Source of the DNA: Lepturacanthus savala
Lineage: Eukaryota; Chordata; Actinopteri; Scombriformes; Trichiuridae
Length of the DNA stretch: 64,000 bases
Assembly (NCBI GenBank): GCA_030544235.1
Contig: CM060467.1
Coordinates: forward strand, 5,649,001-5,713,000
Direction of reading: 5' to 3'
The notes beneath the pieces were generated by a model that saw only the letters and a list, made by a program, of their open reading frames with translations, was not told the origin of the DNA and ran no database searches. The position numbers were made by a program, and so were the translations under genes. Positions 53,334 through 63,630 of this stretch are shown here, one piece after another. Numbering within the stretch: the first letter of the stretch is position 1; each line of letters begins with the position of its first letter.

Positions 53334-54895
53334 TTTTTTTTTTTTATTTGTATTTTTAAAAAATATATATGACAAAACAATTCAATTACAGAGCATAAAA
53401 GAAAAAACAACAAAGATACATATAAAGAAGGAAATATTGACTGATTACTTAACTACAAATTCATGGGTTGCAGATTAAATAAACAGGTCAGAGGTCAGCC
53501 AGTCATACTTTCAGTATTTCATGTAAAGTTTTTTTTTTTCATTTGGTAATTTTCAAATATCCATTTAGGGTTAATTAAGTTATCTTAAGCAAATTAATCT
53601 GTATGATTATTGCTACCCTCATTACCAGGAACAGGTGCAAATCTTTCTCCTCGGTCTCCTCTGGTATTTACCCAAGTAATAGGACTAGTGAGTTTCTATT
53701 TAGAGAAACACCACAAATATTTGACAGTTCTTTAATCAGAATTTTCCCAAAGCCATTTATCATTCTACATGACCAAAGTACATGGAGTTTTCCATCTGTT
53801 CGCCACATTCTCTCCAACATATTGGGGTTAGATTTTCTTTGTACTTATTTTTTTATTTTATTTTTCTGACACCTTTTAGCTGCATTATTGATGCCTTCTT
53901 CTGCTGCTTTTTTTTGTTTTGTAGGCCAACACCTTAGCTGCTATGTGGCCTCCGTCATATGTTCTTTGGATGTTAAGTGTTCAGTACTACCTTTTGAGTG
54001 ATGTTTTTGCATTTTCTTTTTGTTGTTTTTCCTATAAGAGGCATAAGATTTTCTTTCCTCACTTAGAACAAGCATTGCCGCTTCTCATAGAATTACTGTG
54101 GTTATATCCTTATCATCATCATTATACATTATATATTCTTTTAGAGAAAGAGTTAAAATTATGCTAAAGATATTACATCTTTAGCATAATTTTAACTCTT
54201 TCTAAAAAGGGAGGTATTAAATATCCTAAAACCAGCACCCTTTTCTTACTCCTACTTTACTCCTAATGTCATTTGTAATGGTACATGATATGATAAACGT
54301 ATTTGACTAATTTTAATACTTTTAAAAATAGATAGATCTTTAGAGAACATAAAAACCATCAAGACTTGATAAATTCATCATACATCCATTAATCCAACAT
54401 CTTTAGAACATTTCCTCATCAAAAGTGCATCCTTTTGGGGTGCTACTTTGGGAATCCATTTTTCATTCATCAATAAAGTAGAGTCTCCTAACTCAATCAT
54501 CCCTTTGCTTTTACTGTAATTTAGTCAATAGGCTTCTCTGCTGTACTTCCTTCCTCAGTGGATTTGTAGTGTGATTTTTTTTTCTCCATCTATCTTCCCT
54601 ACTATAAAAACGTATCTGCCGTCCTTGCCAGAAACTGTATTCTCTACTTTAAATGGATGTGGTTTCTTATCGTAGCTATCATACCTCTTCTGGATGAGTG
54701 GTAGGATGATTAGAAAACCTGGGCATTAAACTGTTTTGCTAATTTCTCATGTTCCATTTTAGGCAAACATGTTTTTTGCATAAATACAATATCTCATCCT
54801 TGTTGTTTCATTTGTACTAGCACTTTGCTCCTGTTAATTGGCTCGTCCAGACTATTAATGTTTAATGAAATTGTGTTAATTTTTATATGCTACCA
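53334..54895 (-). pseudogene. 5'-truncated, internally deleted L1-clade LINE
   Basis: On the minus strand, the segment near 54862-54590 reads in broken frames as an L1 endonuclease domain. It has NINSLDEPI, later DIVFMQKTC and, after a frameshift, GKDGRYVFIVGKIDG. The usual QETH motif is here QKTC, so the catalytic glutamate is replaced, and several in-frame stops occur. A region near 53970-53880 resembles the linker before the reverse transcriptase (VLAYKTKKSS). The segment at 53830-53620 resembles the ORF2 C terminus (LHVLWSCRMINGFGKILIKE). The reverse transcriptase core itself is missing. A 3' untranslated stretch ends in AAATACAAATA and an A tail, seen as a T run at 53334-53345. No target duplication was recognised. 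Confidence 0.75.
54147..54201. repeat. perfect 25-bp hairpin inside the L1 relic
   Basis: The left arm 54147-54171 begins AAAGAGTTAAAATTATGC. The right arm 54177-54201 is its exact reverse complement, and the loop is ATTAC. Similarity continues outward after a 2-base offset. It sits between the endonuclease remnant and the linker remnant. Confidence 0.93.
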
Positions 54896-55225
54896 ATTTG
54901 TACCCAAAAGTGTATCCTGTAGACCCATTAAAACCATGTAGATAATTTTAAATAACTTTCTAGAACAGGAAAATATATATAATTAAGAACAGAAAAAAAT
55001 GACTTCCACTCATGCTCCCAAGCACTTAAGGTCACTGTCCACAGTTTTCCATGCATGTGTGTGGTCTTAGGCTATAACCCAGAAAACAGAAAAAGTGAAA
55101 ATTGTACAGGACTAACAAAAAGATAATTCTGATTGCCCTTTATTGTTTATTGTATGTAAATTCCCCTAATTATAGGATTCATTTAGAAATGTGCATAAGT
55201 TTAAAAAAAAATCCTTGATACTTCC

Positions 55226-55289
55226 GTATCATAGTGCTATCCTGCAGCAGCACTTTGGTTACAGTGTAAAGCTCCAGTCACTAAGTCAT
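55226..55289 (+). repeat. first copy of a 50-64 bp direct repeat
   Basis: It shares the core GTGCTATCCTGCAGCA and the following CACTTT.GTTACAGT with a second copy at 57155-57218. About 50 aligned bases differ at only a few positions. No terminal repeats or coding were recognised, so class is unknown. Confidence 0.65.
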
Positions 55290-57154
55290 GTTTATATCTG
55301 CTTTCAGTTTAGCAAACATTGTTTTAATTTCCACAATAGCTGAGTCTGAATTCATACTTAGCTTGATTTCTTGCTGCTGTTTTCCTGTGGCTTTCTTTAG
55401 TTTTTCCTGCAAATATAATTTTCAAAAGTACTTATTTGTGAAAATGCATCAAATGGCTTATTTGTTTGATGGCGTGAGCAGCTCGGCTAGTCCTCCACAC
55501 CTCGCCACTTGACCGTGAAGTCAGGAGGATTATTTTTTTGTTCCGTTCTACCGCTGTGAGGAGAGAAACAGGCATCATCCACCACAGGCCGTCCCATGTA
55601 CACACACTCACTCACAAATGCCAAGTCTCTCTTTGTCACAGACACATATGCACAAACCCAGCATGTAGATTAGCAGGTGGTGAACTATCATTGAAAGCCA
55701 CATCTCTTATCTTTCCCTGCACCCTTTTCATCCTGTCCTTCCTCCCATTTCTTCTCAGTTTGCCACTTCTCTCCTGTCTCCTCTTTCCTCCTCTTTCCCA
55801 CTGTGCTGACACACACCTACTACTTGAATTTTCACTTCTCCCCCATAATAGTAATAGATTTCAGACTAGTATTCAGTGAGTCTCCTGGCACACCTGCAGG
55901 GAGATGGATAAATAAATTGATAAATAAAAATACGATATATCCTCCTTCATGGTTTTGATGTTCAACTTTTCAGCTTCATCCCATCTCTGCTCTTAGCCTG
56001 CTTTCCCTTTTATCTCAGCTTCTATTTATTATTCTTATTGTGTCATTTCTACCTCAAATAATCAGGAAATTGCATTTTGCACTATTGAGTGAATTTTATT
56101 GTTTTACAGTTTATCTGTTTACAACTATGCTTGTTCAAACATTCATGATGTTGAACAAGCATCATCACCCTTCCATTGAACCAGCCAACTTTAAAACACT
56201 GCTATAAAATGATAAGATGTACTGTAGAGTCTTCCTACAGTATTCATATATTGTTGCTGAGTTCTGGGTTGGATTGAAACCCCTGATAGAAGTACCTGTG
56301 TTTGTCATGATCACATGCTTGCAGTGAAGAAGAGGCTCAGTAACAGGTGCAGTAACATATGTACGATGACAGGGACTTGACGGGGCCACCACCTTGTACC
56401 CTTCCAGAAAGCACCCGCATTGTTTTTCAAGCATCTTTGTCATACCAAAAAAAAGAGTGTATCACTTTCACCATTAGGGAGTCTAGCGTGTTGTGTGCGA
56501 TGATCCTAACATTAAGCAAATGTGGATGTGTCACCCAGACCTCTGACACTGATTCTCCCCACACCTATTGTCTCCATCTACTGTTAGTGACTTATGGATG
56601 TGTCACGTAGGCGTTGTCCGTCATAGTATCCATCTTGCATTGTGTGCACTAACAGAATGGAACAATTCCGTGACAACGGTGAGGCAAAGAGTGGGTGGCA
56701 AGGCAGCGTTCCCAACCATTCGAGAGGACAGGGGAGATGGTAAAGAAGAGGACAGACACTTTGCAGCTGCTCATACACATAGTCTCATGCAGGCAACATG
56801 TGTAGGCGTCCACTGTAACTCATGAATATATATGGCGTGTTTGTTCCTTCACAAAGTCTGTCATTCTGTTTTTCTCTTAGTATGTAGGTCAAACGTGCAG
56901 TAGGTGTGCATAAGCATTTCTTTTTTACAATTTTACAATTTGTTTTATATGATTTTTTTCTGAATTTTCTATTCGAACCGTTTAGTTCTAAATCAATAGA
57001 TACAGGTACAGCCTATTCTATCTATTAAAGTGTCACATCTCTGACAATTTGTCAGATCAACCTCACCTTTCGGATATCCTGTTTTGTGGGTTTTTTTGAA
57101 TGGATATTCAAAGCATCATAATTATCATTATAGGTTTAAATTGCGTGGACCTAT

Positions 57155-57218
57155 GTATCACAGTGCTATCCTGCAGCAACACTTTTGTTACAGTACAAAC
57201 CTCTGTATCACTGAGCAT
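57155..57218 (+). repeat. second copy of a 50-64 bp direct repeat
   Basis: This is the partner of 55226-55289, in the same orientation, 1.93 kb downstream. Both contain the core GTGCTATCCTGCAGCA. Confidence 0.65.
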
Positions 57219-57289
57219 CTCCCCATGCTGCTTTCCAGATACAATTCAAAGCTCCATTGTCCCGTTTCTTCCTGCACCGATTGAAGTAT

Positions 57290-57729
57290 TGTAACGTATC
57301 TCAAAAACCACACACTAAGATGTTAGCCAGTTTTGCTGCAACTTTATTCCTTGTGCTAACACAGGCTTATGTGGGCCATAGCCATCCTACTCCAAGATGC
57401 GTTCACAGACCCTAAGGAAATCCCAGCACTATCACCTAACAGAACAGTCTAGACCCAAAGTCGTTTATAAACACATGACAGTATAACACATAACTATACA
57501 TCAAAAAGTAAGAAGAGATTCATCATAAGTCTGGTTTTACTTGCCCTATCACCATGATTTCAAAACTAATATGTAGATTGAGGTTAACACAATAAATTGT
57601 ATCTTTTTTTTCTTAAAATAACTATTTCCATGTCTCTACTTATCTCCATATATGTCGATGTCTTACCCAATGTCCAATTTGTCCTTTAAGACTATGTAAC
57701 AGTTAAACACCCCCTCATTTGGCCTAACA
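57290..57729 (-). mobile_element. possible solo LTR
   Basis: Read on the minus strand, the unit starts TGTTAGGCCAAATGAGGGGG and ends GAGATACGTTACA, giving TG...CA ends with a short inverted repeat. AATAAA occurs in CAAGGAATAAAGTTGC about 60 bases before the 3' end, as in an R-U5 region. At 440 bp it has LTR-like length and no coding. The flanking 5-mers do not match, so no target duplication supports it, and no internal retroelement sequence or second LTR was found. It could be chance or another repeat. Confidence 0.4.
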
Positions 57730-57889
57730 TAAAAAATATACTTCTACTTTTCTTTAGGAATACATATTTCCTATGGGCACTGCACTAGTATTAGAAATAA
57801 GAAAACAGAATTTCCTTAAGTTGGCTTAGTATCCTACCAGGGGAAAAAAGGAGATAAGGCAAAAGTCCTCCAGTCTGCATGTGGATGTG

Positions 57890-58040
57890 TCTTTTGGTAA
57901 GATATGTAACCCCAAATTGCTCCCAATGGCTGTTTTATCAATGTATAAATGGGTGTGAATAAGTGAATGTACACTGGTAATGTAAAGCACTTTGAAAATT
58001 CTGAACACTAGAAAGACTACAAATGCAGTCCATTTACTAG
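57890..58040 (+). mobile_element. SINE/LINE 3' tail
   Basis: AACCCCAAATTGCTCCCAAT is followed by a TGAATAAGTGAATGT stretch, then TAATGTAAAGCACTTTGAAA and ACAAATGCAGTCCATTTAC. This is a decayed copy of a well-known fish retroposon tail, consensus-like GTAAAGCGCTTTG...GCAGTCCATTTACC. The head is absent. Confidence 0.65.
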
Positions 58041-58189
58041 GGATCAATAGAATGAAGGAATAAAGTTTTGTGAAACAGAAGCTCATCATACAAGACTTGA
58101 TGGGGAACCTTGAGGTGGAAGTGTGAGAATGAAGGAGTCAATCTAGCCACGTTAAATATGAAAGCCAAATCTCTTACGGTCATCCCTAG

Positions 58190-58960
58190 TGAACATGATT
58201 AAAGGTTATTCTAGAAAGCCGCTGATCAATTGCTCAATATCGCCCTGCGTAATCTACCTTCATGGTGATAACTGTCAAAGGAGACGTACAGGAACTACCA
58301 CAAGGTCATTCAGATCGATTCCTGCTGCACCAAAGATGCTGGTTCTCTTCCAATTTGTTTAATGCTCAAATGAAATGGGCCACATCTTGTGCAACATTAT
58401 TTATTCATTGGGCAATCAATTAGCTCCTCAAGTATCCAGAAATGAAGATGAAAACTAAATAAATGTGTAATCAAACAGAATGATGATCAATAAGAGAGAA
58501 TGGAGGCTATGGAGAAATGTTATTAATATGCAGCCTTACCTAAAGAATATATTAATACCACTGATAATGGAAAGATTTCAGCTAATTTTATTTTAAAGCA
58601 ACATCATCTTCTCATGTGTTATGTTCCTATAGGAAGCAGTTTAACCAGGTCTTACTTGATGTCTATAATACAGTCTTACTTTGGCTGTGCTAATATTGGC
58701 AGCTAACTCTTATTTTCTCATGTCTCTCTGAGATTCTGTAATTACATTACAGTGTGTCTTCTAAACATCAGCTTGATTCAGTAGAAAGCACTCAGTAATA
58801 ATTGGATCATGACAAAACTGCATTAACTGCTTTACCCAGGGACAATAGCATTGTAATTGAAAAGCACTAATTTATATACTGTATTTATTCATAAGAAAAT
58901 GGCTGTTTTTATGATTGCTGCCATCTGCAATGCATCAAAATAAAGGCTGAATCACAAATA
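58190..58960. promoter_or_regulatory. candidate conserved non-coding region
   Basis: About 770 bases without simple repeat or recognisable element show dense homeodomain-like and SOX-like words, for example GGGCAATCAATTAGCTCC near 58410, GAAATGTTATTAATATGC near 58515 and CTGTAATTACATTACAG near 58735. It lies just upstream of the final exon. Conservation is not demonstrable here. Confidence 0.28.
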
Positions 58961-59219
58961 TAATATGTTGTTAGACATTTAGAATAAGAATTCTATTTGC
59001 TTTCATAAATGATGGCACTATTGAATTATCTACAGATTTAAATATCAAGTAGCATCAGCAGATCTAAATGTACTTAATGATCAGCAGCAATGAACCATCT
59101 ATGGTAGTAATATACCCCTTCATATAAAATGGCTTTTTTATGAAGAACTTAGGGCTGATCAGTGTGTAAAAAAAGTATTTGGTGCTTGTCTTATTCCTCT
59201 TTCTGCCCTTGTGTGTGTG

Positions 59220-59238
59220 TGTATATATATATATATAC
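59220..59238. repeat. short GT/(TA) repeat
   Basis: A brief GT run followed by about eight TA units, in AT-rich DNA about 750 bp before the final exon. Confidence 0.8.
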
Positions 59239-59974
59239 ATTCATATGTGTGTATACTTATTTTACTTATTTATGGTTATCTTATTCTGTTATGTTTCTCC
59301 TTCTACTCTAATTTGTTCTAATTGTATTTCTTGTGCACACTTTACATTTGGCAAATAAAGTGATTCGGATACTGATTTGATGCACTGGATCAACTCTGCT
59401 GTCAAGCCTTGCTGTTGGTTGATTTAATCAACTCCTAATTATGAATTATGGACATGATTTATGCTATGAGCTGCAGTGATCTCTGCGTATGCATGAGAAA
59501 ACGGGTATTTGTGTGTGTGTGTTTGCATGCGTTTGAGGGATATTAGCGCAAGCGAGGTTTTAACATTTTAATGTATTTTTGGCTCCTTGTGAGAGGAAGC
59601 ACCAGGAGGTTCAGCCAGTGATTTCCAGAATGCAAAGTTTCTCATCCCCTGCAGCAGGTGGACGTGCACCACCTGGTGAACGTGGCAGCCTTCATAACAG
59701 GAGACCTGTGCTATGTTAATTAAAATAGCTTTTTTTAACCTAAATATGTATCTCTTACCATATTCTAATGAGCAGGGAGACTCAGCCAAGGCTCTCATAT
59801 CAAGTTTGATGAAGCATCTGCAAATTCATTTGCTCATCACTGTAGCTGATCCAGAATGTGCAGAGGAGAGCACTCAGCTACTTCCTCCCAAATTATGGTT
59901 CCTCATATTGTTGTTACAGTGTGAGGGTGATAATGCATAAAGATGTTTTCTTTCTGTTTGTTTCCCCCTCACAG

Positions 59975-60136
59975 GAACAGATGGCCAACGGTCTCCATGG
60001 TTCCGCTTCTATTTCCTCCTCTTCGGTTTTGTTGATGGGGTCTTACAGTGTGGACAGGGAAATATTGAAGAAGCTGGGGCTGGGCCTTGCCCTGGCAGCA
60101 GCCTTGCTGGCTTTCATTGTGGAGAAGCTGTACTAG
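59975..60136 (+). CDS. CDKAL1: CDKAL1 terminal coding exon with C-terminal membrane anchor and stop
   Basis: This exon opens after the acceptor TTTCCCCCTCACAG and encodes 53 residues followed by TAG at 60134-60136. It begins EQMANGLHGSASISSSSVLL and ends with the hydrophobic run LGLGLALAAALLAFIVEKLY. The Ser-rich spacer is poorly conserved in the family. The single C-terminal hydrophobic segment, preceded by basic KK, is the tail anchor that holds CDKAL1 in the ER membrane with its catalytic part in the cytosol. Mammalian CDKAL1 (about 579 residues) ends the same way, with a different sequence. Identification here rests on exact phase match, position and the anchor, more than on residue identity. 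The exon boundary is less certain than in the upstream exons, but the acceptor is good and no competing one was seen. Confidence 0.88.
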   Translation, partial: EQMANGLHGSASISSSSVLLMGSYSVDREILKKLGLGLALAAALLAFIVEKLY

Positions 60137-61745
60137 TGGAGCCACCGTGGACTAGAAAAGGGCGATGAACCTGGAGGACAGTGATACCACTGGAGCCTTA
60201 ACTGTGTTTGAAGAGGCTGGAGAACATGACAAAGGATCACCTTGTTACTCTTGCAACATACTCGGCGAGCTCTCATTCAATTTTAAATAAGCCAAAGCGG
60301 ATGTCAGTGACATATACATAGTCAAGATTTATTGGAATGTTCTTTGAGATATTTCATCTTGTTTTAGTACAGTTAGATTTTTAATTAAAGAGCATAGCTT
60401 AATACTTTGAAGTCATTGTACCTTGACAATTAACAAGGAATAATCAAATGGGCAATGACAGGTCAGCCGTCCTCACAGACCTCAGCAAACACTTTTCAAA
60501 AGAGCCTTTTTGGTATAAATTACATCCTAGATATTCTGAATTTTGTATAGAATCTTTCATCAATGGATTGAAATTTCTATTTCATTTGAACATGAACATC
60601 ATCTAAATTTAGGCTGTTAGAGGAATCTCTCGTTCGGTCTAGGGCTCACTGATGACTGCAGCCTGACATTTCCATATTCCGATAAATTAAACATAACTCA
60701 ACGAGCTGATACTCTTGGAAAACACATTCTGGACTTTCTTATCATCCACCAGAGTCACGTCAGTCTGCAGCTTCCTGAGTTGGTTGATGTTGATGAAGTA
60801 TCCAACATATTCGCCCTGTGATAGAGAATGCTGTGATGGCTTTGAAGTCCTGTGTTTTTATGGATTTTGCCTTCCTCCCTTTGACTGAGTTAACTCGTTA
60901 TGTGTTGTTCTATTTTTGGAGGTAGAGAGATGTAGCAATCTCTGCATTACTCTGATTTTTAAAGTAAATGAGGGGTGCAGACAGTCTATTTTCAGAGCTA
61001 CATATTGAACACATTTGAAGCTGTTGTTAATCTTTTTATCCGTTCAAAAATATTTTTTTGGTGTCATTTTATGTTTTTTGCTCCATACATCAATGTCAAG
61101 TGAAATTAGTGGTAATATACGTCTTTTCATAATTGATTAGTTAAGATAAGATCTATCTGTGGACGAAGCTGAGTCCTGGGATTGATGGTCATTATTGATC
61201 CATCATTTTGTCTCACAGAACATCACACACTCAATCTCATTTGTTTTATTTGTAGGTGATGATCTGGTCCGGTGTCAACTTAAAAAAAAAAAAAGCCAGT
61301 TTCATGTTTTCTCACTTACTTGTAGTGGTGTCAATGCTGACATTCACCCATTAGATCTGTGCTGTCTCCCCAAAATAATGAAGGAGAATGGACTTACATT
61401 TGTAGAGATCACAGCATTTAAAATCTAACAGTGACACTCTCTTGTTGTGAAATTCTCTTGTTACTCTGAAATATTTAACAGAACATATGTGAAATCTGTG
61501 GCTAACCTAAAGAACACATTTGAAATAATTTATATTGGTGTGGCAGCAAAGATCTTAAAAAAATATTAGCATGAGGGATAAGTGAGATTTGTTTTTCTAT
61601 AAATCGGATGAAGTGACCCTTTGAGATTTTTCTCTTGATTTGGACGTATAATGGTGTATAAATCACTGTTTTTGTTTTTCTCGCCTCACATTTTCACAAC
61701 CATCCAACACAGAACATTGTTTAATAAAGGACAAATCAATTTGTC
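60137..61745 (+). other. CDKAL1: probable CDKAL1 3' untranslated region
   Basis: No coding frame or repeat element was recognised after the stop until the Tc1-like relic. The stretch is AT-rich with only small A runs, for example at about 61281-61292. ATTAAA variants occur at 60384 and 60686. The first canonical AATAAA is at 61723, which gives an untranslated region of up to about 1.6 kb. Which signal is used cannot be told from sequence. Confidence 0.55.
61723..61728 (+). terminator. CDKAL1: candidate poly(A) signal AATAAA
   Basis: This is the first canonical AATAAA after the CDKAL1 stop. Variants ATTAAA at 60384-60389 and 60686-60691 could serve shorter transcripts. No strong GT-rich downstream element stands out. 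Confidence 0.4.
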
Positions 61746-61989
61746 ATGAGTGACATGACTGAAGTGGCAATTGATTTAATTATTGAATTATTAACTGCTG
61801 ACGTTTATTCAATAGAATGAGTCCTACATAATGAAAATGGAGGAGTCTCCTGTCTCTTTACAGCACTCTGTATTGCTTGGTGATTGTCATGTATTGTCTG
61901 TCTATATTTGTACCTAAGCTCATTCTGTTTTGAGGCACAACAGTCCCAAAGTGTGCTTTGAAATCTCAGACAGCTAATGTCTGCCCCAA

Positions 61990-63000
61990 TGAAGTCATGT
62001 AGACATGGTCCAGATGATCTGCTGAAGTTCACACCAAGACTTTGAACATGGAGTGGTTGTTGGTACCAGACGGGCTGTAACCGCTGATCTACTAAGATTT
62101 ACATACAAACATTTTTAGCATTTACAGAGGATGGTCTGAAAAAGAGGAAAATATCCAGGGAGCAGCATTTATCTGGGTGAAAATGCCTTGTTGGTGTCAG
62201 GCGTCAGAGGTCAAACTGGTTTAAGGTGATAGAAACACAACAAATAACCACTAGTTACAACCAAGCCATGCAGAAGAGCATTTATGACCGTATTATCTCA
62301 GTGAACCTTGAAGCAATCGGGCTCCAGCAGCAGCAGCTAAGAAAAGGAAACTGAGGCCACAACTGGTACGGGCTCAACACAATTGCACAATAGAAGATTG
62401 GAAAAAATGTTTCCTAGCCTGATGAGTCTCCATTTGTGCTGCAACATTCACATGGTATGTTCCAAATTTTACGTGCACAACATGATGGCATGCATCCATC
62501 CTGCCTTGTATCAGCAGTTCAGGCTGGTGGCGGTGGTGTAATGGTGTGAGAGATCGTTCCTTGGCCCCCTTTGGGTCCTTTAGCACCCATTGAGCATCAT
62601 TTAAATGCCACAGCCTACCGGAGTATTGTAGCTGACCATTTCCATCCTTTTATGACCACAGTGTACCCATCTTTTAATGGCTACTTCCAGCCGGATAACG
62701 GCCCATTTCACAAAGCTCAAATCATTTCAAACTGGTTTCTTGAACATGAGAATGAGTTCACTGTACTCTGATGGCCATTAGAGCACCTTTGGGACATGGT
62801 GGGGAATGGAAGATTCACATCAAGGATGTGCAGCCGACAAATCTGTAGAAACTGTGTAATGTTATGTCAATATAGACTAAAATCTCTCAGGAATGTTTTT
62901 AGCACTTTGTTCAATCTTTGTTACGAATAATTAAAGCAGTTCTGAAGGAAAAAAGGGATTCAGCCTGGTACTAGCAATGTGTATCTAATGAAGTGGCCAG
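61990..63000 (+). pseudogene. Tc1/mariner-like transposase pseudogene
   Basis: The stretch follows a widespread fish Tc1-like element from CATGTAGACATGGTC (61996) to a right end reading TCTAATGAAGTGGCCAG at 62984-63000. The left terminal repeat is absent and a gap of a few dozen bases seems to follow ACACCAAGAC near 62031. The only sizeable frame (62571-62771) covers HLNATAYRSIVADHFHPF and a FQPDNGP block, which holds the second catalytic Asp. Right after LEHENEFTVL a stop and a small deletion remove the expected third-Asp motif, while AGAGCACCTTTGGGACATGG survives downstream. It is therefore dead, immobile, and lies just beyond or within the distal CDKAL1 3' end. Confidence 0.88.
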
Positions 63001-63124
63001 AGAGTGTTTTGTGCATTGCACTGACATACATCCCTGGTGTGTGTGTTTGTATCCGTGTGTTTGTGTCTACATTTGCTGGATGTTTCCCCAGTCACGTGTT
63101 TCTTTCAGCTTGTTTCTGTGTCAG

Positions 63125-63134
63125 GTGTGTGTGT

Positions 63135-63178
<44 letters not shown>
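63125..63178. repeat. (TG)n microsatellite, one interruption
   Basis: About 26 TG units are broken once by an A near 63139. Confidence 0.97.
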
Positions 63179-63179
<1 letters not shown>

Positions 63180-63346
63180 TGTACATGCACTGCACTGTGT
63201 GATGTAGTGTCTGTAGGCTGTGCCAATGCTTAATTTAGCAGTGTGTGCACGCGCATGTGCGTGCATGTGTGTGTGTATCCATCACTCTCTCTGTCAGAAC
63301 CCCCTGCTGTTAGGTATACCACTGTGTTTGTGGCCTACACGCACAA

Positions 63347-63630
63347 GCTTTGTATTATCTAAGTAAATGATGCACGTCGCACATGGTTTCAAAACACAGA
63401 AACATGCATGTACTCATGTACTTTTTTTTTTTACCTACTCTAGCTGATGCCTGTCCCTCTCAAACACACAAACACACCACAGCAACTTTTGTAGTATGTG
63501 GGCAAATGATGCGTGTCAAGCAAACACACAACCACAGGCCCTGACGCTTTATATTACCCAATCAATTGATGTGTGTCCTCCACATAGACACACACGCTGG
63601 CTTTGTATTATGTGATCAAATGATGCATGT
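63347..63630 (+). repeat. irregular tandem repeat, about four units
   Basis: Related units near 63347, 63485, 63546 and 63600 share the pattern CTTTGTATTAT followed by CAAATGATGCATGTC with substitutions. The last three are spaced 54-61 bases apart, and CA-rich spacers separate them, as in a decayed minisatellite with the first interval expanded by inserted sequence. Confidence 0.6.

Larger units (their letters stand above)
44943..59974 (+). other. CDKAL1: CDKAL1 last coding intron (about 15.0 kb)
   Basis: The intron runs from donor GTAAAT to the acceptor CCCCCTCACAG. It holds the MITEs at 45030 and 48270, the L1 relic at 53334-54895, a possible solo LTR at 57290-57729, a SINE/LINE tail at 57890-58040 and purine-rich tracts at 47220-47480 and 49240-49640. 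A degenerate GATG-type repeat lies at about 47570-47800, and eight GGA units lie near 47988-48011. The segment 45330-45560 has phrases reminiscent of a decayed DNA element but is unassigned. About 45600-47200, 49800-53150 and 55000-57280 show no recognisable exon or element beyond CA runs and a local duplicated motif. Confidence 0.88.

Noticed and set aside
53943..54167. 74-residue + strand open frame
   Set aside because: It is the antisense shadow of the minus-strand L1 relic.
62571..62771. 66-residue + strand frame as a small gene
   Set aside because: It is the surviving piece of a broken Tc1-like transposase, not a host gene.
63347..63630. Possible CRISPR-like spaced repeats
   Set aside because: Units are imperfect, spacers are CA-rich and uneven, and the genome is animal. 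A decayed minisatellite fits better.
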